The translations under genes and the position numbers were made by a program. A stretch of DNA of 64,000 bases, taken from positions 18,088 through 82,087 of the forward strand of contig NZ_JAIXZS010000061.1 in NCBI RefSeq assembly GCF_027489515.1. Direction: 5' to 3'. This DNA comes from Novosphingobium sp. (lineage in GTDB: Bacteria > Pseudomonadota > Alphaproteobacteria > Sphingomonadales > Sphingomonadaceae). Shown piece by piece: positions 34,110 to 43,293 of the stretch. The notes below the pieces were generated by a model. That model saw nothing but the letters and a program-made list of their open reading frames with translations, was not told where the DNA came from and did no database searches. How positions within the stretch are numbered: position 1 is the first letter of the stretch; the number at the start of each line of letters is the position of its first letter.

Positions 34110-34505
34110 ATGCCGACTGCCGTGACTGCCATTGCCCCTGCCGAGAGCGCCGCCGCGCGCGCGTACTTTGCCGCTTCGTTCACGTTCGAGACCGATTGCT
34201 GGGATGTGCATGCCTCCCTTGCGGAGGGTGCGGACTTCGTCCTGCTCGACGTGCGCAGCCCTGCGCTCTTCGCCAAGGGGCATGTGCCGGGAGCAATCAG
34301 CCTTCCGCATGGCAAGATCATCGCCTCAAAGATGGCGGCGTGGAGCGCCGAGACGGTCTTCGTGGTCTATTGCGCCGGGCCGCATTGCAACGGCGCTGCG
34401 CGGGCGGCGCTGCGCTTGGCTGATCTGGGGCGGCCGGTGAAGCTGATGGCGGGCGGGGTCACCGGCTGGATCGATGAAGGCTTTGCCCTCACCAGCAAGG
34501 GCTGA
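34110..34505 (+). CDS. Single-domain rhodanese-like sulfurtransferase
   Basis: 131 residues from ATG 34110 (RBS GGAG about 15 bp upstream). The rhodanese signature is LLDVRSPALFAKGHVPGAIS, with the active-site loop starting at C88 in VYCAGPHCNGA. A second cysteine, C93, sits in the loop. It would accept and pass sulfane sulfur. Divergent from the ftrA-like regulator, which likely controls it. Confidence 0.9.
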   Translation: MPTAVTAIAPAESAAARAYFAASFTFETDCWDVHASLAEGADFVLLDVRSPALFAKGHVPGAISLPHGKIIASKMAAWSAETVFVVYCAGPHCNGAARAALRLADLGRPVKLMAGGVTGWIDEGFALTSKG

Positions 34506-34511
34506 GCCCGA

Positions 34512-34955
34512 ATGGAACCCTGCGTCCGCCGCGCGAGGCCAGAAGATGCTGACGCCTTACTTCCCATGATCCATGCGCATACTGCTTTCGAGCGGGCCGA
34601 GGCGACGCTCGATGTCGCGGCGCTTGCTGCGCTACTCGCCGATCCCGTGCCGCCGTGCCAGGTCCTTATCGCAGAGCGCGGCGAAGTGCTGCTGGGCTAT
34701 GCAGCGCTGACGTTTGATTATGCACTGTGGCGCGGCAGCCGGTGGGCACATCTCGATTGCCTCTATGTGCGCGCTACGCACCGCGGGCAGGCCATCGGGC
34801 AACGGCTGCTGCATGCGGCCTGCGCGGCGGCAAAGGCAGAGGGCGCGGACCGGATGGAATGGCAAACCCCGGAATGGAACGAGCGGGCTACAGCATTCTA
34901 TTGCAGGATCGGCGCGGCGATGACGGCCAAGACGCGGTTTGCGCTGGTATTGTGA
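34512..34955 (+). CDS. GNAT-family N-acetyltransferase
   Basis: 147 residues from ATG 34512, seven bases after the rhodanese stop, so the two are probably cotranscribed. GNAT features: VRRARPEDADALLPMIHAHT near the start, the cofactor motif LYVRATHRGQAIGQRLLHAA, then EWQTPEWNERATAFYCRIGA. The acceptor is unknown. Confidence 0.9.
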   Translation: MEPCVRRARPEDADALLPMIHAHTAFERAEATLDVAALAALLADPVPPCQVLIAERGEVLLGYAALTFDYALWRGSRWAHLDCLYVRATHRGQAIGQRLLHAACAAAKAEGADRMEWQTPEWNERATAFYCRIGAAMTAKTRFALVL

Positions 34956-35076
34956 GGCTGATGCCGAACCTCTGGCGCAGCATTGATGGCGCTCATCTCA
35001 CCAAAGCGGCGCTTTGCCGCCGCACAGGAAAACTGCGCTTCCCATTAATCAACTAAAATAGTAGACAATAGGGGCT

Positions 35077-35202
35077 GGACGGGAATCGCCTTGCCGATTG
35101 CCGTCCGGTCGCGGCTTTTGAAGGGTTGCAGCTTGCTCCGCGTCACCAACGGCTAAAGCGCGCGAATGAGGCGTCAGCGCCAGTTCGTGTCCCGAGCAGG
35201 AG
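35077..35202 (+). ncRNA. Structured leader element, copy B
   Basis: A near-perfect 12-bp hairpin (35077-35088 with 35095-35106; one mismatch) of different sequence from copy A lies at the same place. The conserved core starts at 35111. It is followed by a GGCG/CGCC hairpin inside CGAA/TTCG arms, and by AGGAG at 35198-35202, the RBS of the next ORF. Conserved structure with changed stem sequence is the mark of a structured RNA. Confidence 0.6.
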
Positions 35203-35206
35203 ACGC

Positions 35207-35509
35207 ATGATGTTGAACAACTCGCTGACCCGATATTCCGGCCTTCTCAGTGTTCCCGCCGCAGTGGCCGTAGCCGTCATCACCGCCGCGGTTCCGCTCG
35301 GTGCTCACGCGCAGGAGCCCCTTGCGCAGGCAGGCGCGCACCCGGTGGAGACGGGCGCTGCCCACCGATCTGCCCACCATAGCTGGATCGAGCCCGATCT
35401 CGTGCTGCTCGATGCCGCCGCGCTCGATCCTTTCGCGGACGAGGATCTGGCTGAGGACCGCGCACTCGAGGCACGTCTTGCCGCCGAAGACAATCTCGAG
35501 CTGATCTGA
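35207..35509 (+). CDS. Small secreted protein behind leader copy B
   Basis: 100 residues from ATG 35207 (AGGAG 35198-35202). A signal peptide is clear: MMLNNSLTRYSG, then a hydrophobic core (VPAAVAVAVITAAV) and a cleavage site at AHA-Q. The mature part of about 65 residues is acidic at its end (DPFADEDLAEDRALE). It begins MM as does the ORF behind copy A. Function unknown; likely periplasmic or secreted. Confidence 0.75.
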   Translation: MMLNNSLTRYSGLLSVPAAVAVAVITAAVPLGAHAQEPLAQAGAHPVETGAAHRSAHHSWIEPDLVLLDAAALDPFADEDLAEDRALEARLAAEDNLELI

Positions 35510-35520
35510 CCGCACCGGGA

Positions 35521-36216
35521 ATGAAGACCGCGCTGATCATCCGCCACGTTCCCCGCGAAGGTGTTGCGGGCTTCCGCGCGCCGATCGAGGCGGCTGGCTA
35601 TGCGATCGACCGGGTGGACGTGATCGATCACGATTTCCATGCGCTAGATCTCGTGGCGCCCGATCTGGTGGTGATGATGGGCGGGCCGATGGGCGTCTAC
35701 GAGCGCGCGGCGCATCCGTGGATCTCGTGCCAGCTGAAGCTGCTCGCGCGCCGACTTGCGGCAGACCGGCCGACGCTGGGCGTGTGCTTCGGTGCGCAGA
35801 TGATTGCAACAGCGCTCGGGGCGGACGTCTATGCCGGGCCGGCCAAGGAGATCGGCTTCGCGCCGGTGGCTATCCACGACCGCGAGGGGCCGCTCCGCCA
35901 TCTGGCCGAGGTGCCGGTGCTGCACTGGCACGGCGATACGTTCACGCTGCCGGAGGGAGCGGAACTGCTGGCTTCGAGCCCGCTCTATGCCCACCAGGCC
36001 TTCCGGCGCGGGCGCAACGTGCTGGCGCTGCAGTTCCATGCCGAGATGGGCGAGGACGAGCGCTTCGAGGACTGGATCGCGCAGGACTTCGATTACCTCA
36101 CCGCCGCCGGCCAGTGCCCCGATCAGCTGCGCGCCGCCCATGCTGCGAATGGGCGGCGCGCAGTCGCAGCGGGCAGGGCGATGATTGCGGAGTGGCTGGA
36201 AGGCCTCGCGGTCTAG
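35521..36216 (+). CDS. Class I glutamine amidotransferase (GMP-synthase-like)
   Basis: 231 residues from ATG 35521. The nucleophile is C89 in TLGVCFGAQMIATAL, and the catalytic His is in LALQFHAEM. The fold is that of the amidotransferase domain of GMP synthase, without the ATP-PPase part. Such stand-alone proteins may be amidases of polyamine or other gamma-glutamyl compounds. Convergent with the next gene; their stops share four bases. Confidence 0.88.
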   Translation: MKTALIIRHVPREGVAGFRAPIEAAGYAIDRVDVIDHDFHALDLVAPDLVVMMGGPMGVYERAAHPWISCQLKLLARRLAADRPTLGVCFGAQMIATALGADVYAGPAKEIGFAPVAIHDREGPLRHLAEVPVLHWHGDTFTLPEGAELLASSPLYAHQAFRRGRNVLALQFHAEMGEDERFEDWIAQDFDYLTAAGQCPDQLRAAHAANGRRAVAAGRAMIAEWLEGLAV

Positions 36217-37391
36217 AGGCTTTCGCGCCAGCGGCTGAGCCGCGCGACGGCTTCTTCCAGCATCGCGGGCGGCTTGCAGTGGCACAGGCGCAGGATGGTG
36301 GTCGGGCCCGCCCCGGAATCTTCTGGCCCTTCCCAAAGCGCTGACAGCGGGATCGAGGCGACCCCCGCCTCGCGCACCGCGCGCTCGCTGAAGGTGCGGT
36401 CATCGAGCGCGATGCCACTGGCTGGCAGATCGATGCAGGCGAACCACGTGGCCTTGTTTTCGAGCACGGTGAAGCCGTCGGCGGTCAGGCCGTCGATCAG
36501 AACGGCGCGCGAAGCAGACCATTCGGCGTGGAGCGCGTCGGTGATGCCCGGATCGGCGAGGCCCTCGGCGGCGGCCCATTGCAGCATCGGCGGTGTGGTG
36601 AAGGTGAGGAACTGGTGCGCCTTGGCGAGCACAGTGGCGAGCGCTGCATCGCCGACAAGCCAGCCCACTTTCCATCCCGTCGCACCGAAGATCTTGCCTG
36701 CCGAACCGATCTTGATCGTGCGCTGCGCCATGCCCGCCTGGCCGAGCAGCGACTGGTGCGCGCGGCCATCGAAGCGTACGGCTTCCCAGACTTCGTCGCA
36801 GATCGCGACAAGATCGTGCTCGCAGGCAATCTCTGCGAGGAGGGCGAGCTCATCCGCGCTCGCGACCGAACCGGTGGGATTGAGCGGATCGTTGAGGATC
36901 AGCGCGCGGGTGCGCGGGGTGATCGCAGCGCGGATTCCGGCTTCGCTGTAGTGCCAATCGGGCGGGCTCAACGGTACGAACACCGGCACACCGCCGGCGC
37001 GGCGTACCAGCGGGGCATAGGCATCGTACGCGGGCGAGAAGAGCAGCACTTCATCGCCTTGTCCCACCACGGCGAGGATCGCGGCTGCAATCGCCTCGGT
37101 CGCGCCCGAGGTCACCACGACCTGCTCGCGCGTGAGGGCCAGCCCCTGCGTGCGGCCATAGAACGCGGCGACCGCATCACGCAGTTCGGGCACGCCCATG
37201 CTCGGCGGATACTGCTGCGAGCGCGTCTCCATCGCGCGCATCGCGGCGGCGGTCAGCGCGGCGGGCGGCGGCGTATCCGGAAAGCCCTGACCGAGGTTTA
37301 TCGCGCCGAGACTGCGGGCGAGGCCCGACATGTGCTCGAACACGGTGACGGGCATTGCGGCGTAGATGGGATTGAGCGCGAGGTGGGTCAT
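36213..37391 (-). CDS. Class I/II aminotransferase (KAT/methionine aminotransferase type)
   Basis: 392 residues from ATG 37391. PLP-dependent fold type I: INLGQGFPDTPPP, SGATEAIAAAILA, NDPLNPTGSVAS, DEVWEAVRFDG and the PLP lysine in KIGSAGKIFGATGWKVGW. Close to the YbdL/kynurenine-aminotransferase branch, acting on methionine, Phe or kynurenine. An upstream in-frame extension is Arg/Ser-rich and unlike the family. Confidence 0.92.
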   Translation of the reverse strand: MTHLALNPIYAAMPVTVFEHMSGLARSLGAINLGQGFPDTPPPAALTAAAMRAMETRSQQYPPSMGVPELRDAVAAFYGRTQGLALTREQVVVTSGATEAIAAAILAVVGQGDEVLLFSPAYDAYAPLVRRAGGVPVFVPLSPPDWHYSEAGIRAAITPRTRALILNDPLNPTGSVASADELALLAEIACEHDLVAICDEVWEAVRFDGRAHQSLLGQAGMAQRTIKIGSAGKIFGATGWKVGWLVGDAALATVLAKAHQFLTFTTPPMLQWAAAEGLADPGITDALHAEWSASRAVLIDGLTADGFTVLENKATWFACIDLPASGIALDDRTFSERAVREAGVASIPLSALWEGPEDSGAGPTTILRLCHCKPPAMLEEAVARLSRWRESL

Positions 37392-37525
37392 CGAGGCCCA
37401 CGCTAGCGCGCCGCGCGCACGGCACGAACTTTTTTCGCGCGCACCTGAACCGTTTTGCGCGCGGCCTGCGCCTTTGTCTTCTGAACGGGCCGAATGGGCC
37501 TGCGGGAGTGAAGGAGCCTGTTGCG

Positions 37526-40234
37526 ATGACGATGGTGCGGATGAATGCCCTGGATCTGGGCGCCGGGTATGACGTGCAGTTCGATGCCGGGGTGAATGCC
37601 GATCTCCTCGTGCGGGCGGCGCAGGGCGGCAATTTCCTTTCGCGCCTTTCGGATGAAGGCGTGCGGGCCACGCTGGCTCCGACCTATACCGTCGGCAACT
37701 ACAGCTACGGCGGGATCGAGCAGCTGACCGGAGGCGGCTGGGTGGTCTATGGCACGATCTACAGCGGCGGCGGACGCGGGATGATGATCCGCATGTACAA
37801 TGCATCCGGCAAGCCGATCGGCACCGATATCAAGCCAATGACCGAGCAGGGCGGCAATGAGCTTTCGGGCACCGGCTATACGCTGACAGCGACAGCCAAT
37901 GGCGGGTTTGCGGTGACCTACACGTCTGACGCTTCCTCGGCGACGCAGATTGCGGTCAACTACACGCAGGGCGGTGCGGCGCAGACCTACAACATCTATC
38001 AGGCGAGCGACGTGCGCATCCGCTACTATGACGCGAGCGGCAATCCGCTTGCAGCGTCCAACATCGCCTCGACTGACAGCATCACGATCAATGGCGCCTC
38101 GACCAACCGGCAGGCCGACAACCAGTATATCCACGATAGCGGGACGTTGGCGGGTGGGCAGGTGGCCTATGTCTATCTTGATCGCGTGCAAGTCGGGCAG
38201 GATGGGGCGGTGGGCGGCGGTTTCCACGCGCAGGATACGCTCACCGTGCAGGTCTCCGGCGGGAGCGGCGCGCCGGGTACGCCGGTCCGGGTCGACCAGA
38301 TTCCCTATTACACGGGCAATGGCGGCGGCGACCCCGGGGTCAACACGCTCAACGGCACCGGGGCGAACGTTGTCGCGCTCCCCGGGGGCGGATTTGCGGT
38401 GGTCTGGACGGAGAACAGCTTCGGCAAGCCAGGTGGGGGCTTCGACGGCTACGATGCCAAGATCCGCTACTTCGATGCGGCGGGGAACCCGACCACCGAT
38501 GCGCTGACGTTCCTCGTGCGCGGCACCGATATCGGCAACGTGACCAAGTATATCTGGGCTGAGGCGCTGCCTGATGGGCGCGTCGTGGTCGCGTGGCAGG
38601 ACGGCGCGGACGGTGTGAACGGCACGGCCGCGATCAATGCCTATGCCGGCGTGCTGAGCGCGGGCGGGGCGACTTTTGTCGAGCAGCAGCGGATCAATCC
38701 CGATGCGGCGACGGCGGGACACAATTATTCCATTTATGACCTTGCCGTGCGCAGCGACGGCACGTTTGATGTTGCTTACAATGATGCACGGACCAATCCC
38801 GCTTATCCCAATTTCAACCTCAACCACACCGTGATCGAGCGCTTCTCGCTGGGCACGGGGGTGAGTGGCGAGACCTTTGGCGGCTCGGCCAGCGCCGACA
38901 ATCACACTGGCGGAGCGGGCAACGACCTCATCACCGGCTGGGATGGCGACGATACCCTGAACGGCGCGAACGGCAACGACCGGATCGAAGGCGGGCGCGG
39001 CGATGATACGCTGGGCGGCGGCGCCGGCGCCGATCTCCTTGCCGGCGGAGAGGGCGCCGATACGCTGATCGGCGGGGCGGGCGCAGACACGCTGATCGGC
39101 GGCAATGGCAGCGATACGGCAAGCTACGAAGGCGCAGGCACACGGGTCGTGGTGAGCCTTGCGGTGCGCAGCGGCAAGGGCGGCGAGGCGCTTGGCGACA
39201 AGTACGCCGAAATCGAGAACCTCAATGGCACGGCCTACAACGACATCCTGATCGGTGATGCCGGGGCGAACGTGCTGACGGGCGGGGCAGGCAACGACCG
39301 TATCGATGGGCGCGGCGGCGCAGACACCATGACCGGCGGGACCGGCTCCGATATCTATTCGGTCGACAATACCGGCGACAAGATCATCGAGTCCGCCGGT
39401 GCGGGCAACGACATCGCTTATGTCTCGGTCAACAGCTACGTGATGGACGCAGGCCTCGAGCGGCTGGTGCTGACTGGCGACGCCTATTACGCGGTCGGCA
39501 ACGACGGCAACAACGTGATGCGCGCGCTGGGTTCGGGCTATCACGATCTGCGCGGCATGGGCGGAAATGACCAGCTCTATAGCGGCAGCGGCAATGACAA
39601 CCTCTATGGCGGCACCGGCAACGACGTCTACTACATCAACAACGCGAGTGATCAGGCGGTCGAATATGCCGGCGAAGGGAACGACCTCGTCAATTCCACC
39701 GTGTCGTACGAGCTTTCGTACAAGGTCGAGCGTCTCAACCTCGCAGGATCGGCCGCGATCGACGGCAAGGGCAACGAGCTTGCCAATACGCTGACCGGCA
39801 ACAGCGGCAACAATGTGCTCGAAGGCCGGCAGGGGCGCGATACGCTGCGCGGCGGGGGCGGCAACGATGTGCTTTCGGGCGGCAAGGACAGCGACATGCT
39901 GATCGGCGGCGCAGGCGCGGATGCCTTCCGCTTCGCCGACAATTCGCCGGTGGATGGCGGGCGCGACACGCTCGTCGACTTCGTCCACGGCACCGATCGG
40001 ATCGAGATCCAGCGCTACTACTTCGGTGCAATCCAGACGCAGTCCGGCCAGTTGGCGGCAAGCGAATTCACCCTCGGCAATGCGGCGACGACGACGGATC
40101 ATCACCTGATCTACAATCAGACGACCGGCACCCTGTTCTATGATGCCGACGGGAGCGGCGCGGGCGCAAAGGTCGTGATCGCCTATCTGCAGGGCAATCC
40201 GGTGCTCGATGCCAGCGATATCGTGCTGATCTGA
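37526..40234 (+). CDS. RTX calcium-binding repeat protein, likely type I secreted (RTX1)
   Basis: 902 residues from ATG 37526, with AAGGAG at 37511-37516. The first ~450 residues are a beta-rich region of unknown fold with repeated segments (YGGIEQLTGGGWVVYG, LPGGGFAVVWTENSFG) like a propeller of repeats found in large RTX adhesins. From about residue 458 on there are nonapeptide calcium-binding repeats (GGAGNDLITG-like), then two larger modules of the type found in RTX2 (YSVDNTGDKIIESAGAG and YYINNASDQAVEYAGEG). It ends in a C-terminal secretion-like domain with VDFVHGTDRIEIQ. No type I exporter is in the window. Function possibly adhesion or enzymatic, unresolved. Confidence 0.85.
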   Translation: MTMVRMNALDLGAGYDVQFDAGVNADLLVRAAQGGNFLSRLSDEGVRATLAPTYTVGNYSYGGIEQLTGGGWVVYGTIYSGGGRGMMIRMYNASGKPIGTDIKPMTEQGGNELSGTGYTLTATANGGFAVTYTSDASSATQIAVNYTQGGAAQTYNIYQASDVRIRYYDASGNPLAASNIASTDSITINGASTNRQADNQYIHDSGTLAGGQVAYVYLDRVQVGQDGAVGGGFHAQDTLTVQVSGGSGAPGTPVRVDQIPYYTGNGGGDPGVNTLNGTGANVVALPGGGFAVVWTENSFGKPGGGFDGYDAKIRYFDAAGNPTTDALTFLVRGTDIGNVTKYIWAEALPDGRVVVAWQDGADGVNGTAAINAYAGVLSAGGATFVEQQRINPDAATAGHNYSIYDLAVRSDGTFDVAYNDARTNPAYPNFNLNHTVIERFSLGTGVSGETFGGSASADNHTGGAGNDLITGWDGDDTLNGANGNDRIEGGRGDDTLGGGAGADLLAGGEGADTLIGGAGADTLIGGNGSDTASYEGAGTRVVVSLAVRSGKGGEALGDKYAEIENLNGTAYNDILIGDAGANVLTGGAGNDRIDGRGGADTMTGGTGSDIYSVDNTGDKIIESAGAGNDIAYVSVNSYVMDAGLERLVLTGDAYYAVGNDGNNVMRALGSGYHDLRGMGGNDQLYSGSGNDNLYGGTGNDVYYINNASDQAVEYAGEGNDLVNSTVSYELSYKVERLNLAGSAAIDGKGNELANTLTGNSGNNVLEGRQGRDTLRGGGGNDVLSGGKDSDMLIGGAGADAFRFADNSPVDGGRDTLVDFVHGTDRIEIQRYYFGAIQTQSGQLAASEFTLGNAATTTDHHLIYNQTTGTLFYDADGSGAGAKVVIAYLQGNPVLDASDIVLI

Positions 40235-40321
40235 CGCGGCCGCACTCCGGAGCGGGGGTTAACATGGTTGCCATCATGGCCCTCGCGCGTAACCTCTCGG
40301 CTGCGGAAGGAGCGGCAAGGG

Positions 40322-40867
40322 GTGAGCGAGAGCGCGGATCACGGGCTGGGCGAACCGGGCGGCGCAGCGCCGACCGGCTCGGTAGCGCGCGATGCTCTGC
40401 TGGCCTCGGTCTACGACGAACTGCGGCTGGCGGCGGCGCGGCTGCTGCGCCGCGATGCGCCTTACCTGACCTTGCAGCCGACCGAGCTCGTCAACGAGGC
40501 AGCGCTGCGGCTCATGAAGCTGGAGCGGATGAGCTTTGCCGATCGGCAGCATTTCTTCGCGACCGGCGCGCGCGTGCTGCGCCAGGCGATGATCGATGCG
40601 ATCCGCACGCGGCGGGCGCGCAAGCGCCAGCGGCCCGAGGTTGCGGTCACGGCCGAGGGCGAGGCAGCGATCGATGTCGAAGCGCTCGATGCGGCGCTGG
40701 TGCGGCTCGAAGCGGCTTCGCCCGAACTGGCGCGGCTGGTGGAGCTGCGCTTCTTCGCCGGCCTTTCCGTCCCAGAGATCGCCGCGCTGTGGGAGGAATC
40801 CGAAAGCACGGTGAAGCGGCGCTGGAAAGCGGCGCGGCTGTGGCTGGCCGCCGAGCTCGGGGATTGA
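40322..40867 (+). CDS. ECF-type RNA polymerase sigma factor paired with a kinase
   Basis: 181 residues from GTG 40322 (AAGGAG at 40307-40312); an upstream ATG 40268 lacks a good RBS. Region 2 is recognised by LASVYDELRLAAARLLRRD, TELVNEAALRLMKLE and FFATGARVLRQAMIDAIRTR. Region 4 has LVELRFFAGLSVPEIAALWEES, then STVKRRWKAARLWL. It matches the sigma family usually encoded beside Ser/Thr kinases, where kinase phosphorylation replaces an anti-sigma factor. The kinase gene starts four bases after its stop. Confidence 0.9.
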   Translation: MSESADHGLGEPGGAAPTGSVARDALLASVYDELRLAAARLLRRDAPYLTLQPTELVNEAALRLMKLERMSFADRQHFFATGARVLRQAMIDAIRTRRARKRQRPEVAVTAEGEAAIDVEALDAALVRLEAASPELARLVELRFFAGLSVPEIAALWEESESTVKRRWKAARLWLAAELGD

Positions 40868-40871
40868 TGCG

Positions 40872-43271
40872 ATGAGCGCGCAGGATGCCCGCGCGCTGGC
40901 TCTGGTCGAAGAGGCGCTGGGGATCGACGATCCGGCGGCGCGCGCGCGTTTTCTGGATGAGGAGTGCGGCGCGGATGCGGCGCTGCGCGCGCGGGTGGAA
41001 CAGCTGCTGGCACTGGAGGGCGGCGACGCGCCGTTCCTCCAGACTACCAGCTTCGTCCGCGCCTTCGGCCTCACCGACGTGATTGCCGAGCGGATCGGGC
41101 CCTACCGCGTGACGGGAGAAATCGCGCGTGGCGGTATGGGCCAGGTGCTGAGCGCGGAGCGCGACGACGGGCGATTCCAGCAGGTCGTGGCGATCAAGCT
41201 GATCCGTGCCGATCTGGCGAGCGCTGCGGGCCTTGCCCGCTTTGCCGAGGAGCGCCGCATCCTTGCGCGGCTGCGGCACCCGGGGATCGTGCGCATTCTT
41301 GATGGCGGGGAGCACGAGGGCCGGCCGTGGCTGGCGATGGACCTCATCGACGGGCTGCCGGTGACCGAGGCGCTGGAACGGGCGGGGGCTGACCGGACGG
41401 CGCGGCTCGATGCCTTCGAGCAGATCTGCGAAGCGGTGGTCCATGCGCACCGCAATCTTGTCATCCACGCCGATCTCAAGCCCAGCAATATCCTGATGGG
41501 CCCTGATCGTGCGGTGCACCTGCTCGATTTCGGGATCGCGCGGCTGGTCGGCGATCTTGCCATGGAAGGGGCCGCGCCCTCGCCATTGACGCGGGGCTAT
41601 GCCGCGCCCGAGCGCACCGGCGGCGCAGCACCGACGGTGGCGAGCGATGTGTTCTCGCTCGGCATGCTCTTCGTGCAGATGCTGACCGGGCAGCTGCCGG
41701 ACGGCGCTGGTGCGGCAGTGCCGGGCTCGATGCTGCCCACTGGCTTGCTTAAGGGCGATCTCGCCGCAATTGCGGCCAAGGCGCTCGCGGTCGATCCGGC
41801 TGACCGCTACCCCGATGTCGCGGCGCTGCTTTCGGATGTGCGGCGCCACCGGGCGTTTCTGCCGGTGCGGGCACGGGTGCCGGCGCCCTGGGGCTATGTC
41901 GCGGGGCGATTTGGCTGGCGGCACCGCCGGGGGCTGGCACTCGCCGGGGCGGCCTTCGTCGTGCTGGCGGGGACGAGCATGGTCGCGACGCTCTCGTACT
42001 GGCGGGCAGAAGCGGCGCGGGTCGAGGCCGAGGCGCGCTTTGCCGATGCGCGCGGGGCGGCGCGCTACATGATCACGGCACTGCTTCCCCGGCTCGAAAG
42101 CGTACCCGGCACGCTGCCCTTGCGCGCGGAGACCGCTGCGGCAGCGCAGCGCTATCTCGATCGGCTGGCCGGCAGCGCGGAGGGATCGGATGTGATCCGG
42201 GTCGAGGCAGCGGAGGGTCTTCTGCTCCTCGCGCGGCACCAGGCAGGCGCGGGACGGCCCAATCTGGGCCAGCCGGACCGCGCCGACGCCAACCTTCGGC
42301 GCGCCGACCGGCTGCTGGCGCTGATGGCGCGGCCAGCGGCGCAGGCGCTGCGCGCGCGGGTCCTGCTCGAACGTGTGCGGCTCGCGGTGTTCATGCAGGG
42401 CGATCTCAAGGCGGCGGTGGCGCTGGCGGGTGAGGCGACGCGCCTTGCCGCCGCGTTCCCGGCAGACCGGGCACTGGCCCGTTCGCGCGCGGCAGTCATG
42501 GCCGATCTGGCGGGCTGGGAAGGCCACTTTGCCGAAGAAGCGCGGCTTGCCGATGTGGCGCTCGCGCTAATCCCGCCGGGGGTGCGCTGGGAGGACAGCC
42601 TCGACCGGGTCCGCCTGCTGAGCAGCAAGGCCGAGGCGCTCTATTATCAGGATCGCGCCGATGCGGCGCTGCCGGTCTATCGTGCCGCACTGGCCGAAGT
42701 GGACGCGCTACAGCGCGCCCATCCCGGGCATCCATTCCTGCCCGGCGCGAAGTCCGTCGCGGCATGGAACCTTGGCACGACCCTCACTGATCTCAAGCAG
42801 CCGCGCGAGGCGCTCGCGGTGCTTGCCGTGGCGGAGGCCGCCGCGCGCGAAGGGTTACGGCTCGATCCGGCCGACCGCGAGGCCAGACGGCGGCTGCGGG
42901 TGGTGCGCAATGCCCGCGCGCAGGCCATGGGGCTTGCGGGCGAGACCGCGGCCGCCCTGGCCCTGCTGGCCGAAGTGCGCGCCGAGGACGAAGCGCTGCT
43001 CAGGTCTGAACCGAGTCCGCTCCATTCACGCGATGTGGTCTTTGACCATACGCTGGTGGGCGAGACGCTGGACGCGGCAGGCCGCAAGGCCGAGGCCTGC
43101 GTGGCGGACCGCGAGACCATGCGGCGGTATGATGACCTTGCCCGGCGCAGTCTGCTCACCACGTTCGATGTGAAGGCCAACATCAGCCTCCTCAAGGCAA
43201 GGCTGGCGCGCAACTGCCTGACGGCGACCGTCCCGGCGCGCGCCCAAGCACTTTCCGACCTATCACGGTGA
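40872..43271 (+). CDS. Membrane Ser/Thr protein kinase with C-terminal repeat domain
   Basis: 799 residues from ATG 40872. The kinase domain covers about residues 75-340: glycine loop GEIARGGMG (82-90), lysine K109 in VAIKLI, catalytic loop HADLKPSN (199-206) and DFG at 219-221; AAPER marks the activation segment end. The HRD motif reads HAD, so the Arg is replaced by Ala. One membrane segment at about 354-374 precedes a long extracytoplasmic helical-repeat region rich in TPR-like motifs. It would phosphorylate its partner sigma factor. Its stop is inside the 43247-43293 inverted repeat. Confidence 0.88.
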   Translation: MSAQDARALALVEEALGIDDPAARARFLDEECGADAALRARVEQLLALEGGDAPFLQTTSFVRAFGLTDVIAERIGPYRVTGEIARGGMGQVLSAERDDGRFQQVVAIKLIRADLASAAGLARFAEERRILARLRHPGIVRILDGGEHEGRPWLAMDLIDGLPVTEALERAGADRTARLDAFEQICEAVVHAHRNLVIHADLKPSNILMGPDRAVHLLDFGIARLVGDLAMEGAAPSPLTRGYAAPERTGGAAPTVASDVFSLGMLFVQMLTGQLPDGAGAAVPGSMLPTGLLKGDLAAIAAKALAVDPADRYPDVAALLSDVRRHRAFLPVRARVPAPWGYVAGRFGWRHRRGLALAGAAFVVLAGTSMVATLSYWRAEAARVEAEARFADARGAARYMITALLPRLESVPGTLPLRAETAAAAQRYLDRLAGSAEGSDVIRVEAAEGLLLLARHQAGAGRPNLGQPDRADANLRRADRLLALMARPAAQALRARVLLERVRLAVFMQGDLKAAVALAGEATRLAAAFPADRALARSRAAVMADLAGWEGHFAEEARLADVALALIPPGVRWEDSLDRVRLLSSKAEALYYQDRADAALPVYRAALAEVDALQRAHPGHPFLPGAKSVAAWNLGTTLTDLKQPREALAVLAVAEAAAREGLRLDPADREARRRLRVVRNARAQAMGLAGETAAALALLAEVRAEDEALLRSEPSPLHSRDVVFDHTLVGETLDAAGRKAEACVADRETMRRYDDLARRSLLTTFDVKANISLLKARLARNCLTATVPARAQALSDLSR

Positions 43272-43293
43272 ACCAGATTGGTCGGAAAGTGCT
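43247..43293. terminator. Perfect 14-bp inverted repeat between convergent genes
   Basis: AGCACTTTCCGACC (43247-43260) and GGTCGGAAAGTGCT (43280-43293) flank 19 bases. The left arm codes for the last residues of the kinase, and the right arm ends just at the stop of the minus-strand RTX gene. It probably works as a bidirectional terminator or is a remnant of a mobile palindromic repeat. Confidence 0.65.

Noticed and set aside
37403..40105. 900-codon open frame on the minus strand opposite RTX1
   Set aside because: It mirrors the RTX repeats in a low-complexity His/Ile/Val/Ala pattern; the plus strand carries the RBS and the real Gly/Asp repeats.
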